From CAVSWT01 sp963775245 (GTDB taxonomy: Bacteria; Bacteroidota; Ignavibacteria; Ignavibacteriales; Ignavibacteriaceae), in assembly GCA_963775245.1 (NCBI GenBank), contig CAVZID010000014.1, positions 1-64,000 on the forward strand: DNA of 64,000 nt, given 5' to 3'. A program made the translations under genes and the position numbers. The notes beneath the pieces are model-generated. The model was not told the origin of the DNA. It saw only the letters and a program-made list of their open reading frames with translations, and searched no databases. Positions 8,180 to 17,873 of the stretch are shown one piece after another; positions within the stretch are counted from its first letter, which is position 1; the number at the start of each line of letters is the position of its first letter.

Positions 8180-10225
8180 TTAACTAACACCAAGTGCCCG
8201 CAATCCATGTACGGTTATAAAAGTTAATAGATATGCAGTAGAGGTAAATATTAATATTTGGAGAATAGGAATTCGCCAGCCGCCGGTTTCTTTTCTCGAA
8301 ACAGCTATCGTTGAAATGCATTGTAGTGCAAAAATAAAATAAATAATTAATCCAATTATAGTGGAGGTTGTAAATAACTTTTGTCCTGTTCCATCAATTT
8401 CAGCGCTTCGCATGGCATTAAGAATTGAAGCTTGTAAATTATCATCATTGCTGGTTACTTTAAAAATTAATGCCATCGAACTAACAAAAACTTCTCTCGC
8501 TGCAAATGCAGACATCAAAGCAACACCAACTCTCCAGTCCATTCTAATTGGGGTCATTACCGGTTGAATTATTTTTCCAATATCTGCTGCATAAGAGTGC
8601 TGCAGTCTTTCCGCTTTTTGTGCTTGTACTATTTGTTCCTGGTTTAAACCAGTCGTATTTATTTGAGGATTTGGATTTGGGAAATAAGTTAAGAACCAGA
8701 GAATTACAGAAAAAGCAAGAATTATCGGCCCTGCTTTTTTTACATAAACTTTTGAACTATTGTAAGTATTGTTTAGAACTACGCTCAGCTTTGGCCTTCT
8801 ATAAGCAGGAAGCTCCAAAATAAAAGATGAACTATCCTCTTCGTTAATTATTTTGTTTTTAAACTTGTTTACAATTCCTGCAACTATCAAAGAACTTGAA
8901 GTACTAAAAATATAAATTGCTGCTAATAAAAGTCCACCCATCCATAATTTGTCAGCCGGCAAAAGAAAAGCAATAAGTAAAGCATAAACAGGAATTCTTG
9001 CGCTGCAGCTCATCAAAGGAATTATAAAAATTGTTAGGAGTCTTTCACGCTTGTTAGGGATTGTTCTTGTTGCCAGCATAGCAGGAATTGCGCACGCAAA
9101 TCCTGAAAGCATTGGGACAAATGATTTTCCATTTAATCCGATTTTGGATAGTGGCTTATCAATAAGCATTGCACCCCTTGCTAAATACCCCGTGTCTTCA
9201 AGTAGCCCAAGAATCAAAAACAAAATCATTATTTGAGGAACAAAAACCATCACTGCACCCGTACCGCTAATTACTCCATTTGCAAGAAAATCTCCAAGCC
9301 AGGTATACCCGAAAATATCAATAGCAGCAGATGATAAAAGTCCGAATAAATCATCAACCAATTTCATCAAGGGGTCTGCTAACCAAAAGATGGAAGTGAA
9401 TGTTAAAGACATTATAACAAAGAATGAAATTATTCCCCAGGTTCTATGAAGTAAAAATCTATCAATCTTTAAAGTGTTTTCATCAGGTTTGTGAGTTATT
9501 TTTTTTATGGATAAATCATTTAAAACTACCAGCTTTTCATTTGCGGCATCAATATTAATTCCATTACCATTTCCTGAATATGGGAATAAAACATTCTGTT
9601 CAATTTTTTCAATATTCTTGTAGGAACTAATTAATTTTTCTAAACCAACAGAAGTATCAAAAAATGACGGGATAATTTTATTATCATCATTCTCTGCTTC
9701 TTCCAATTCTTCTTTTACAGCCGATAATAAATCACTAACCCCATTTCCATTTCTTCCGTCAACTTTTATTACTCTGCATCCTAATTCATCTGATAGAGAT
9801 TTTATTGATAATTTATAACCTTTCCTTTCCAGGATATCATGCATTGTAATTGCAACAACTACTTTAAATCCGCATTCAATTAATTGATTGATTAGAAGCA
9901 AATGACGGGAAAGCTGGCTTGCGTCTGCTGTAGCAACAACCACATCCGGAATACCATATTGAGGATGGGAGTATAGAGAATTAACTGCTACCTTCTCATC
10001 TGGTGAATTGGGAACAAGACTAATTATGCCGGGGGAGTCAAGTAGGTTTGCATTTATTTTATATTTATCTAATAATTTACTAACTGAAAACTCAACTGTA
10101 GCACCGGGGTAATTTACAGTTTTAAAATTTTTACCGCTTAGATAATTAAATAAAGTAGTCTTCCCTGAGTTAGGAGGCCCAACTAAAGTTATTAAAGGAA
10201 TTTTTTCGGATACTTGAATTGTCAT
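8180..10225 (-). CDS. feoB: Ferrous iron transporter FeoB
   Basis: 681 residues. The N-terminal G domain has G1 GPPNSGKT (16-23) and G3 DSPG (63-66). The G4 position reads T127-M-H-D130 instead of N-x-x-D. A linker region leads to the polytopic membrane part with both Gate segments, including LSGFACAIPAMLATRTIP with its conserved cysteine, MSCSARIPVY and FAAREVFVSSMAL. It imports Fe2+ across the inner membrane. The start at 10225 is set by an ATGA overlap with the feoA stop, and a longer reading from 10240 is unnecessary. It is slightly shorter than the usual 700-800 residues. The missing G4 asparagine is unusual and may relax guanine specificity. No feoC follows; fur does. Confidence 0.95.
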   Translation of the reverse strand: MTIQVSEKIPLITLVGPPNSGKTTLFNYLSGKNFKTVNYPGATVEFSVSKLLDKYKINANLLDSPGIISLVPNSPDEKVAVNSLYSHPQYGIPDVVVATADASQLSRHLLLINQLIECGFKVVVAITMHDILERKGYKLSIKSLSDELGCRVIKVDGRNGNGVSDLLSAVKEELEEAENDDNKIIPSFFDTSVGLEKLISSYKNIEKIEQNVLFPYSGNGNGINIDAANEKLVVLNDLSIKKITHKPDENTLKIDRFLLHRTWGIISFFVIMSLTFTSIFWLADPLMKLVDDLFGLLSSAAIDIFGYTWLGDFLANGVISGTGAVMVFVPQIMILFLILGLLEDTGYLARGAMLIDKPLSKIGLNGKSFVPMLSGFACAIPAMLATRTIPNKRERLLTIFIIPLMSCSARIPVYALLIAFLLPADKLWMGGLLLAAIYIFSTSSSLIVAGIVNKFKNKIINEEDSSSFILELPAYRRPKLSVVLNNTYNSSKVYVKKAGPIILAFSVILWFLTYFPNPNPQINTTGLNQEQIVQAQKAERLQHSYAADIGKIIQPVMTPIRMDWRVGVALMSAFAAREVFVSSMALIFKVTSNDDNLQASILNAMRSAEIDGTGQKLFTTSTIIGLIIYFIFALQCISTIAVSRKETGGWRIPILQILIFTSTAYLLTFITVHGLRALGVS

Positions 10226-10446
10226 GAAACAATGATACACTCAGCTTCATTTTTACGTATTGCTATAATTGTACCTCTAACAGAAAATGCAAGAGGGTCA
10301 TTAAACAATGATTTATTTACTAATTCAATTTCCTGGCCCGGTGTAAATCCAATTTCTAAAATTCTTCTACATGAAGGATGTTCCGTATTCAAAGTATTTA
10401 TTTTAACTTTTTCTCCGTATTTTAATTCAGAAGCATTTCTCATCAT
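10222..10446 (-). CDS. feoA: Ferrous iron transport protein FeoA
   Basis: About 74 residues from ATG at 10446 (MMRNASELKYGEKVKI), the normal FeoA length. GGG lies just upstream, and a longer in-frame reading from 10518 would add a cysteine-rich extension and run through the operator and across the predicted transcription start. The SH3-like fold is shown by the alternating strands KVKINTL, CRRILEIGFTPGQEIELV and GTIIAIRKNEAECIIV. Cytoplasmic FeoA interacts with FeoB. The stop overlaps the feoB start by 4 bases, so translational coupling is expected. It is the first gene of the iron operon. Confidence 0.9.
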   Translation of the reverse strand: MMRNASELKYGEKVKINTLNTEHPSCRRILEIGFTPGQEIELVNKSLFNDPLAFSVRGTIIAIRKNEAECIIVS

Positions 10447-10477
10447 TTTTCCCTTAATTTTACAACAAACAGACTTA

Positions 10478-10500
10478 TTATTTAGATTTAGTCTACATAA
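10478..10500 (-). promoter_or_regulatory. 23-bp dyad operator in front of feoA
   Basis: The arms TTATTTAGA (10478-10486) and TCTACATAA (10492-10500) pair at 8 of 9 positions around a 5-base centre. The dyad begins at the predicted -10 element and covers the predicted transcription start, the classical place for a repressor. A Fe2+-bound Fur-family or DtxR-family protein is the natural candidate, and fur is in the same operon. Binding itself is inference. Confidence 0.55.
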
Positions 10501-10528
10501 AAATAAGGTTAGTTTCATATAGAGTCAA
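10500..10528 (-). promoter_or_regulatory. Promoter of the feoA-feoB operon
   Basis: Read on the minus strand, TTGACT (10528-10523) is followed by a 17-base spacer and TATTTT (10505-10500), a good -35/-10 pair 54 bases before the feoA start codon. The -10 touches the 23-bp dyad. Confidence 0.55.
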
Positions 10529-10666
10529 GTAAGATATTTTAATCACAAATAAATATATATTTTATATCTGAACTTATTCAAATATTTTATTTTCAAACAC
10601 TTATAGTTATATTGTGTAATAATTTTAACTCGTCATCTGATAAATTTGAAATAATTTTAAAGCTAA

Positions 10667-12721
10667 ATGGAAAAAATTGTTTTAGAAGATAAATCTATCT
10701 CTAATTTAATCGAAGTATTTGTAAGTCGTGATGATAATACATTGAATGTAGCTAATAACTATAATAGGGCGATTTATAGCTATGACTATATAAATAAAAA
10801 GTACACTTTTTTTAGTGAGGGAATAAAAGACTTAATCGGCTTTGATATTGATGAGTTAAATAAAATTGGCTTTTCGAGCATTGTCCAAAAGGTCGTTAAA
10901 CCAAAGTATAACCAATTGAACAATATACCTAAAGAAAGCTCTGATGAGCTATATGAAGACTTTTCTGCGCAATACCTTGTAAAAACAAAAAACGGCGATT
11001 TAAAATGGCTGGAAGACATTTCAATTTTTATTGAAGACAGAAAAGGTGTGCGAAAATCAAGCATCGGAATATTAAGTGATATTACGGAAATTCAATCAAT
11101 GGTTGAAGAGCTTAAAGAAGAAAAAAATAAGCTCAACGAAGTTTTAGACCTTGCTAATATCATTTTCATGGTTATTGACGGTAATAATGTAATAAAGCTT
11201 ATCAATCAATTCGGTTGTATGGTTTTAGGGTATCCAAGAGAAGATTTGCTTAATTCATCAATAGAAAAAATATTTAGCAAAAATGAATATAAAGAAGCTT
11301 CATTAAGAACAAAAAAAATATTTTCAAAAGAAACAGAAACTGAATACGAAAATGTTACAGCAGTAATAACAAAAGATAAAGAAGAAAAAATTATTAGGTG
11401 GAATAATAATGTAGTTAAAAATGAAGACGGTTCTGTAAAATATATTATCAGCTCCGGGGAAGAAATAACAGATAGAATTAAAGACGAAAGGGTTCAGCGT
11501 ATTATTTCCGATATACTGGATAAGTCTAATTCGGAAGTTAACCTGGATGATTTATTTAATTTTATTCATCAATCTATAAGCGAGTTAATGCCGGTTAACA
11601 ATTTTTATATTGCATTGAATGATGTTGAAAACGACTTAATAACATTTCCTTATTTTGTTGATGAAGTTGATGAAGAAGCACCCCCTCAAAAGCTTGCTAA
11701 GGGGTTAACTGAGTACATTTTAAGACAGGGTAAATCTGCTTTAATTGATAAAAAACGTGATGCTGAATTAGTTAAACAGGGCGAGGTTGAAATTATTGGG
11801 ACACCGGCAGAAATCTGGCTTGGAGTTCCTTTGAAAATTCAGGATAAAACTATCGGTGCTCTTGTGGTTCAAGATTATAAAAATGAATCTGCTTATGGTG
11901 AAAAAGAAAAAGAAATTTTAGAATTTATTTCTTACCCGATTTCCAGGGCAATCGAACGGAAAATAGTTGAAGAAGAAAAAAGTGTTTTGATTGATAGATT
12001 AAAAGAATTAAATGAATCTAAAGACAAGCTATTTTCAATTATCTCTCATGACCTGCGCAGTCCATTTAATTCTTTGCTGGGATTTTCTGAAATATTAAAT
12101 ACTGAATTCAACACTTTAACGCACGAAGAAGTGAAGCAGTATTTAAAAGTTATTTATGACACAGCAAAAAATTTATTTGGTATGACGAATAATTTGCTGC
12201 ACTATTCCAGGTTTCAAATGGGAAAGATTGATTTTAAACCAACGGTATTGAACCTTAGAAAAGTTATAAATAATTCCTTAAAATTATTGCACGGAAATTT
12301 AATTAAGAAAAATATAACAATTATTCATAATGTGGATAAAACTATAAATGTTGTTGCTGATGAAGAGTTGCTGAATTCTGTTCTACAAAATATTATCTCA
12401 AACTCAATTAAGTTTACTGAAAACTCCGGAGAAATTACAATCACTGCTTCGGTAACAAAATTTTTTGATAAACCTAATGATGTTGAAATTAATATTAAAG
12501 ATACTGGGATTGGAATGAGTAAGAAAGATATAGATAACGTGTACAATAATATTATGTTTACGACACCCGGAACAGAAAGGGAATACGGAACAGGACTGGG
12601 GCTTCTTCTGGTAAAACAATTTGTTGAACAGATTGGCGGAAATATACGAATTCAAAGTAAGGTTAATTCAGGTACAATTTTTACTTTTACTTTGCCTGTT
12701 CATACGAAAAATATTTTATAG
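10667..12721 (+). CDS. Sensor histidine kinase, PAS-PAS-GAF-HisKA-HATPase, soluble
   Basis: 684 residues without a transmembrane segment, so probably a cytoplasmic sensor. Two PAS-like domains span about residues 25-145 and 150-275, and a GAF domain about 285-430 (MPVNNFYIALND, WLGVPLKIQDK). The HisKA box is FSIISHDLRSPFNSLLG with phospho-acceptor H461. The ATPase domain has the N box (QNIISNSIKFT), G1 (DTGIGM) and G2 (GTGLGLLL). The downstream gene encodes a REC-containing paralogue with the same GAF-HisKA-HATPase half, so the pair may form a relay. The gene begins about 140 bases from the divergent feoA promoter. Signal unknown. Confidence 0.9.
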   Translation: MEKIVLEDKSISNLIEVFVSRDDNTLNVANNYNRAIYSYDYINKKYTFFSEGIKDLIGFDIDELNKIGFSSIVQKVVKPKYNQLNNIPKESSDELYEDFSAQYLVKTKNGDLKWLEDISIFIEDRKGVRKSSIGILSDITEIQSMVEELKEEKNKLNEVLDLANIIFMVIDGNNVIKLINQFGCMVLGYPREDLLNSSIEKIFSKNEYKEASLRTKKIFSKETETEYENVTAVITKDKEEKIIRWNNNVVKNEDGSVKYIISSGEEITDRIKDERVQRIISDILDKSNSEVNLDDLFNFIHQSISELMPVNNFYIALNDVENDLITFPYFVDEVDEEAPPQKLAKGLTEYILRQGKSALIDKKRDAELVKQGEVEIIGTPAEIWLGVPLKIQDKTIGALVVQDYKNESAYGEKEKEILEFISYPISRAIERKIVEEEKSVLIDRLKELNESKDKLFSIISHDLRSPFNSLLGFSEILNTEFNTLTHEEVKQYLKVIYDTAKNLFGMTNNLLHYSRFQMGKIDFKPTVLNLRKVINNSLKLLHGNLIKKNITIIHNVDKTINVVADEELLNSVLQNIISNSIKFTENSGEITITASVTKFFDKPNDVEINIKDTGIGMSKKDIDNVYNNIMFTTPGTEREYGTGLGLLLVKQFVEQIGGNIRIQSKVNSGTIFTFTLPVHTKNIL

Positions 12722-12773
12722 TTTCAGAATATCACTAAATTTCTGATATGATAAAATACACTGCTGAAACAAT

Positions 12774-14765
12774 ATGAAAACAATGAATTCAAAAACTAAA
12801 ATATTGGTTGTTGAGGATGAAAGTATAGTAGGGATAGATCTAAAAAGGACGCTTGAAAAGTTAGGCTATTCTGTTATAGATATTATGCGTACAGGCGAAG
12901 AAGCAATTTTAAAAACTATTGAAACTAAGCCTGACCTGGTACTCATGGATATCATGCTTGCCGGGAAAATGAATGGCATACAAGCAGCCGATATTATTAA
13001 TAATAAAACTAATATCCCTGTTATTTATCTTACCGCATACACAGACTTCGCAACACTTGAAGGGGCTAAAAGCACTGAGCCTTATGGTTATATAGTAAAG
13101 CCTTATGATGAGAGAGTTCTGCTTTCTACAATTGAAATGGCTTTATATAAAAATCAGATTACAAAGAAATTAAAAGAGAGCGAAGAACGTTACAGACAGT
13201 TAGTTGAATTATCTCCAATCGCCATTGGAATTCAATGTGAAGATAAAATTGAATATGTCAATTCCGAAGCTATCAAGCTATTTATGGCAAATAACAGTAC
13301 TCAAATCCTTGGGATGTCCTTGGTAGATTTTGTCCATCCTGATATAAGAGATGTGACAAAAGATAGACTTCAGGTTGTTTTAAGTAAAAAAATAAAACTA
13401 GATGTAATAGATGAAAGAATTATTACTCTTGACGGAAAAGTTCGGGATGTAGAAATAGTCCTAATTCCCACTGAACATTTAGGAAAGCCTGCTGTTCAAA
13501 TAGTTCTAAGGGATATTACAGAAGAAAGAATGCGTGAAAAAGTTCAGCAGACAGCATTGAAGATCTTACAATTTGCTAATACATCTGAAACAATTTCAGA
13601 TCTTTTCGTTAATCTCCATAAAACACTTTGTGAATTTATTCCCATGAACAATTTCTTTGTCGCTTTATACGACGAAGAAAATAAAACTATTAATTTCCCG
13701 TTTTATTTGGATGAATATAATTCCAAACAAGCTTCACGCGAATCTAAAAATGGTTTGTCGGAATATGTAATTAAAAAAGGAGAATCAGTTCTGCTGACAA
13801 AAAAAGCAATCGATGATTTAATTTTAAAAGGTGAAATAAGCACAGACGCTTCAACAGTAAAAAAATGGCTTGGTGTTCCGATTCAAATAAAAGATAATAT
13901 TGTAGGCGTGCTTGGGGTTAAAGAATATTACGCAGAAAATTATCTTGGTGAACGGGAAAAAGAATTGCTTGAGCTTGTTTCTTTCCCAATATCACGTGCT
14001 ATTGAAAGAAAAATGGTTGAGGAAGAAAAAGAAAAGTATACCGATAAGCTGAAAGAACTCAATAAAACCAAAGATGAATTCTTTTCTATTATTTCTCATG
14101 ACTTGCGCAGCCCGTTCAATTCTATTTTAGGTTACACAGAAATTCTTAAAAATGAATTAAATGATTTATCCAAAGAAGAGCTTGAATTTTTTATTGATTC
14201 TCTTTTTCAATCGACAAGAAATATTTATAACCTGTTAAACAATTTATTGCAGTTCTCAAAATTTCAGATGGGAAGAATTGAAGTTATTCCTGAGGAATTA
14301 AATATCAAAGAATTAATTGAAAGCAATGTTGAATTGTTGAATGGGAATATTCTTAAAAAAGAAATTGAACTGGTAAACAATGTGACTACTGACTTAAAAG
14401 TCTGGGCAGAAGAAGATATGATGAATTCGGCAATTCAAAACTTACTCTCAAATGCCATTAAGTTTACAAATAGAAATGGCAAAATAATTATCAGCGCTGA
14501 ATCAAATGGTAAATTTGCAGAAATATCTCTCCATGATAATGGAATTGGAATGGATGAAGAAACTAAATTGTCTCTATTTAATTTAAAAAGTAAAAACTCA
14601 AAAATGGGTACAGAAGAAGAAATGGGAACGGGTCTGGGATTATTGCTTACTAAAGAATATATCGAAAAGAATGGCGGAGTTATAAAAGTAGAAAGTGAAT
14701 TTGGGAAAGGGAGTAAGTTTAGCTTCACTGTTCCATTGGTTATTAACGAATCACAAAAAAAATAA
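12774..14765 (+). CDS. Hybrid REC-PAS-GAF-histidine kinase
   Basis: 663 residues, cytoplasmic. An N-terminal receiver domain (about residues 9-125) has phospho-acceptor D59 in LVLMDIML and the conserved lysine in YIVKPYDE. A PAS domain follows (about 135-260), then a GAF domain (about 270-420) with IPMNNFFVALYDE and WLGVPIQIKDN. HisKA follows with H442 in FSIISHDLRSPFNSILG, then HATPase (QNLLSNAIKFT, DNGIGM, GTGLGLLLTKEY). From the GAF on it is clearly paralogous to the upstream kinase, indicating a tandem duplication with different input modules. ATG at 12774 or 12783 are equally possible starts; neither has a strong ribosome site. The REC-first order suggests control by phosphorylation from a partner kinase. 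Confidence 0.9.
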   Translation: MKTMNSKTKILVVEDESIVGIDLKRTLEKLGYSVIDIMRTGEEAILKTIETKPDLVLMDIMLAGKMNGIQAADIINNKTNIPVIYLTAYTDFATLEGAKSTEPYGYIVKPYDERVLLSTIEMALYKNQITKKLKESEERYRQLVELSPIAIGIQCEDKIEYVNSEAIKLFMANNSTQILGMSLVDFVHPDIRDVTKDRLQVVLSKKIKLDVIDERIITLDGKVRDVEIVLIPTEHLGKPAVQIVLRDITEERMREKVQQTALKILQFANTSETISDLFVNLHKTLCEFIPMNNFFVALYDEENKTINFPFYLDEYNSKQASRESKNGLSEYVIKKGESVLLTKKAIDDLILKGEISTDASTVKKWLGVPIQIKDNIVGVLGVKEYYAENYLGEREKELLELVSFPISRAIERKMVEEEKEKYTDKLKELNKTKDEFFSIISHDLRSPFNSILGYTEILKNELNDLSKEELEFFIDSLFQSTRNIYNLLNNLLQFSKFQMGRIEVIPEELNIKELIESNVELLNGNILKKEIELVNNVTTDLKVWAEEDMMNSAIQNLLSNAIKFTNRNGKIIISAESNGKFAEISLHDNGIGMDEETKLSLFNLKSKNSKMGTEEEMGTGLGLLLTKEYIEKNGGVIKVESEFGKGSKFSFTVPLVINESQKK

Positions 14766-14938
14766 ATTATTCCAGAATTTCTCTCCAAAATTACAAAATT
14801 CAAATTCTCCTAATATTAATTTAATGCAACACTTATTAATTCTTTTCACATCATTTCGAAAATATAATTTGTGAAATAGGATAATTTAATATAAAATATT
14901 TTTTAGATTTCGCTCATCAAAATTAAAATTCTTATCAA

Positions 14939-16429
14939 ATGAACAAAACTAAATTTATTTTCCTGTTATTAATTTTTGTAATAATTTCTTTTGTCATTGG
15001 ATGCAGTGGAATTAATTCTGTAAAAGAAAATAATTTTACAGCACTTCAAACTAAAATCCAGCAGCAATTTAATGATCCTCGTTTTCAAGATGCTCACTGG
15101 GGAGTTTTAATAAAATCATTAGAATCAGGAAAGATTTGGTACGAGCAAAATTCTGATAAGCTTTTTATGCCGGCTTCGAATGAAAAAATATTAACCGCTT
15201 CTGCTGCTCTATGTAGTTTAGGGCCGGATTTCGATTTTGAAACTTATCTAACTTACAACGGCGATATAAAAGATTCAGTTCTTAATGGAGATATAATTGT
15301 TTTTGGAAATGGGGATCCGACTTTATATAATAGATTTTATTCTGATCCATGCGAGGTTTTTAAAGAATGGGCTGATACTCTCATGTCAAAAGGGATAAAA
15401 GTTATTAATGGAGATATAATAGGAGACGATAATGCATTTGATAATGATCCGCTTGGATACGGCTGGAGCTTTGACGGTTTGGATGTTTGGTATTCTGCCG
15501 AAGTTGGAGCGCTGCAGCTAAATGAAAATTATGTTGACTTGGAAATTATTCCTCCGCAATCAAAAGAAGATACTCTAAAGATAATTCCAAACTTACAAAG
15601 CAGCTATTATAAAATATTTAATGAAACAATAGTAGTTGATACTGGTAAAAATGATATTAACATACAACGTCCTTATGGTAGTAATGATATTTATATTGAA
15701 GGATTTGTAGTTCGCGGCTCTCATCAATTTGAGTATTCTCCTTCTATTCATAATCCAACTATGTTTTATGTTACTGTTTTAAAAGAAGTTTTTGAAAAAC
15801 ATGGAATAATTGTAAAAGGAAGTCCGGTTGATTGTGATGATATTCCAAGTTGGAATCACACACCTGAAGATTTTAATTTAATTTTACTACATAAATCTCC
15901 GCCGCTCAAAGATATCTTAACTGGTATGATGAAACGAAGTCAAAATTTATATGCAGAAACTTTTGCCAGAGTACTTGGCTTGAAGGAATTTGGATTAGGT
16001 TCATTTCAAAATGGAAAGAAAATAGTTGAACAAGTATTGGAAAATAATTTTGGAATTCAACCTGAAACTTATGCTTACATGGATGGTTCAGGGCTTTCAA
16101 GATACGATTATGTTAGTCCGGATGAAATTGTAAAAATTTTGGAAGGTATGACTCATAATGAATATTGGGATGTTTGGTATAATTCTTTACCGGTTGCCGG
16201 AGTTGACGGCACTTTAAAAAGAAGGATGAAAGGCACTTTGGCCGAAAGAAATGTACACGCTAAAACCGGTACAATATCAAACGTAAGAGGATTATCGGGT
16301 TATGTAACTACGCTCGATGGAGAGAAATTAGTTTTTTCATTTTTGGTTAATGGCCATTTGCGTACAAGCAAAGAAACTGAAGAAGTAACCGATCCGATTC
16401 TTGAACTGCTTGCTTCCTTTAAAGAATAA
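14939..16429 (+). CDS. dacB: D-alanyl-D-alanine carboxypeptidase/endopeptidase (PBP4, peptidase S13), lipoprotein
   Basis: 496 residues. The three penicillin-binding motifs are present in order: S80-x-x-K83 (SNEK), S334-Q-N and K442-T-G (HAKTGTISNVRG). The large insertion between the first two motifs is typical of family S13. The N-terminus MNKTKFIFLLLIFVIISF ends in a V-I-G-C lipobox, so the protein should be lipid-anchored in the periplasm, unlike soluble E. coli PBP4. It trims or cleaves peptidoglycan crosslinks. It is flanked by sensor kinases and asnS and is probably its own transcript. Confidence 0.9.
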   Translation: MNKTKFIFLLLIFVIISFVIGCSGINSVKENNFTALQTKIQQQFNDPRFQDAHWGVLIKSLESGKIWYEQNSDKLFMPASNEKILTASAALCSLGPDFDFETYLTYNGDIKDSVLNGDIIVFGNGDPTLYNRFYSDPCEVFKEWADTLMSKGIKVINGDIIGDDNAFDNDPLGYGWSFDGLDVWYSAEVGALQLNENYVDLEIIPPQSKEDTLKIIPNLQSSYYKIFNETIVVDTGKNDINIQRPYGSNDIYIEGFVVRGSHQFEYSPSIHNPTMFYVTVLKEVFEKHGIIVKGSPVDCDDIPSWNHTPEDFNLILLHKSPPLKDILTGMMKRSQNLYAETFARVLGLKEFGLGSFQNGKKIVEQVLENNFGIQPETYAYMDGSGLSRYDYVSPDEIVKILEGMTHNEYWDVWYNSLPVAGVDGTLKRRMKGTLAERNVHAKTGTISNVRGLSGYVTTLDGEKLVFSFLVNGHLRTSKETEEVTDPILELLASFKE

Positions 16430-16576
16430 TTTATTACTGTAACAAACATTAATAAAATTTAATTCTGATATTTAACAAAATGAAATAAAAACATAATAAA
16501 ATTGATATATTAACTTTGAGATTTAACAACACTCTCTTTATATTTGACAATCATTTTTTAAAAATAATACCGGTAA

Positions 16577-17871
16577 ATGCAGAAAGTTTTAATAAAAGAT
16601 TTATCAAATCATGTCGGTGAAGAAGTTACCCTAAGCGGGTGGCTTTACAATAAAAGATCAAGCGGAAAAATAAAATTTTTAATTCTCAGAGACGGAACTG
16701 GTCTACTTCAGTGTGTTTATTTCAAAGGTAATGTTTCTGAAGAGATTTTTGAATTAGCTGATAAAATCGGGCAGGAATCTTCCATTGAAGTAACTGGAAA
16801 AGTTAAAGAAGAAAAAAGATCTCCCGGTGGCTATGAATTGGATGCGTCTGGTTTAAAAATAATTTCCGAAGCACATGATTATCCCATTACTCCAAAAGAT
16901 CATGGAATTGAATTCTTAATGGATCACCGCCATTTGTGGCTTCGTTCAAGTCGGCAAGTTGCCATTTTAAGAATCAGACATAGAATAGTAAAAGCTATTC
17001 GTGATTTTTTTGACGGCAAAGGATTCACATTAATGGACCCGCCCATCTTAACTCCAAATGCTGTTGAAGGAACTTCAACACTTTTTGAAACTCCTTACTT
17101 TGATTTGGGAAATGCTTATCTGACTCAATCTGGGCAGCTTTATGCTGAAGCCGGTGCTTTAGCATTTGGAAAAGTTTATACTTTCGGCCCAACATTTCGT
17201 GCGGAAAAATCAAAGACAAGAAGACATTTACAGAATTCTGGATGGTTGAACCTGAAGTTGCTTTTGCTGATTTAAATGATGATATGGATTTGGCAGAAGA
17301 ATTTTTAGAATATATAGTGCAAACGGTATTAAAAGAAAAAGAAGACGAACTTAAAGTTTTAGAAAGAGATATTACAAAACTTCAGAATGTTAAAAGGCCA
17401 TTACCACGGATTAGCTATGATGAAGCAGTTGAAATATTAAAAAAGCATTCAATTGATTTTGAGTGGGGCAATGATCTTGGCGGAACAGATGAAACTGTGA
17501 TTTCGGAGCAGTTTGATAGGCCTGTAATGGTGCACCGATATCCCGCAGCTGTAAAAGCATTTTATATGAAAAGAGATCCTGAAAATGAAAAATTAGCTTT
17601 AGCTGTAGATGTTTTGGCTCCTGAAGGTTACGGTGAAATTATTGGCGGAAGCCAAAGAGAAGATAGTTACGAAGCTTTGTTGGCAAGAATTAAGGAACAT
17701 AATCTTCCGCAAGAAGCATTTGAATGGTATTTAGATTTAAGACGATATGGGTCAGTTCCTCATGCAGGATTTGGACTTGGTTTAGAAAGAACAGTTGGAT
17801 GGATTTGCGGACTTGACCATGTTAGAGAAACGATTCCTTTTCCAAGAATGATTTATAGAAATACTCCGTAA
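16577..17871 (+). CDS. asnS: Asparagine--tRNA ligase, interrupted by one frameshift
   Basis: Class II synthetase charging tRNA-Asn. The N-terminal OB-fold anticodon-binding domain (about residues 1-110) is followed by motif 1 (FTLMDPPILTPN), motif 2 (FGPTFRAEKSKTRRHL) and motif 3 (FGLGLERTVGWICGL). After ...TRRHL the frame moves near 17,231 into LQNSGW and stops at 17,275, while the neighbouring frame continues directly with EFWMVEPEVAFADLND to 17,871. One missing base in the run CATTTACAG explains this. Corrected length is about 432 residues, normal for AsnS. Because the gene is normally essential and otherwise perfectly conserved, a sequence error is more likely than a true pseudogene. Confidence 0.9.
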
Positions 17872-17873
17872 GC

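Noticed and set aside
8361..9236. Plus-strand open frames within feoB
   Set aside because: They are reverse-strand shadows of the conserved FeoB membrane segments.
5311..14865. Shared 13-mer TCACATCATTTCG at about 5,314 and 14,846
   Set aside because: Only two copies with unrelated surroundings; too little evidence for a regulatory or mobile motif.
17220..17280. Programmed ribosomal frameshift in asnS
   Set aside because: No slippery heptamer with a downstream structure is evident, and similar breaks occur in many unrelated genes, which favours sequence errors.
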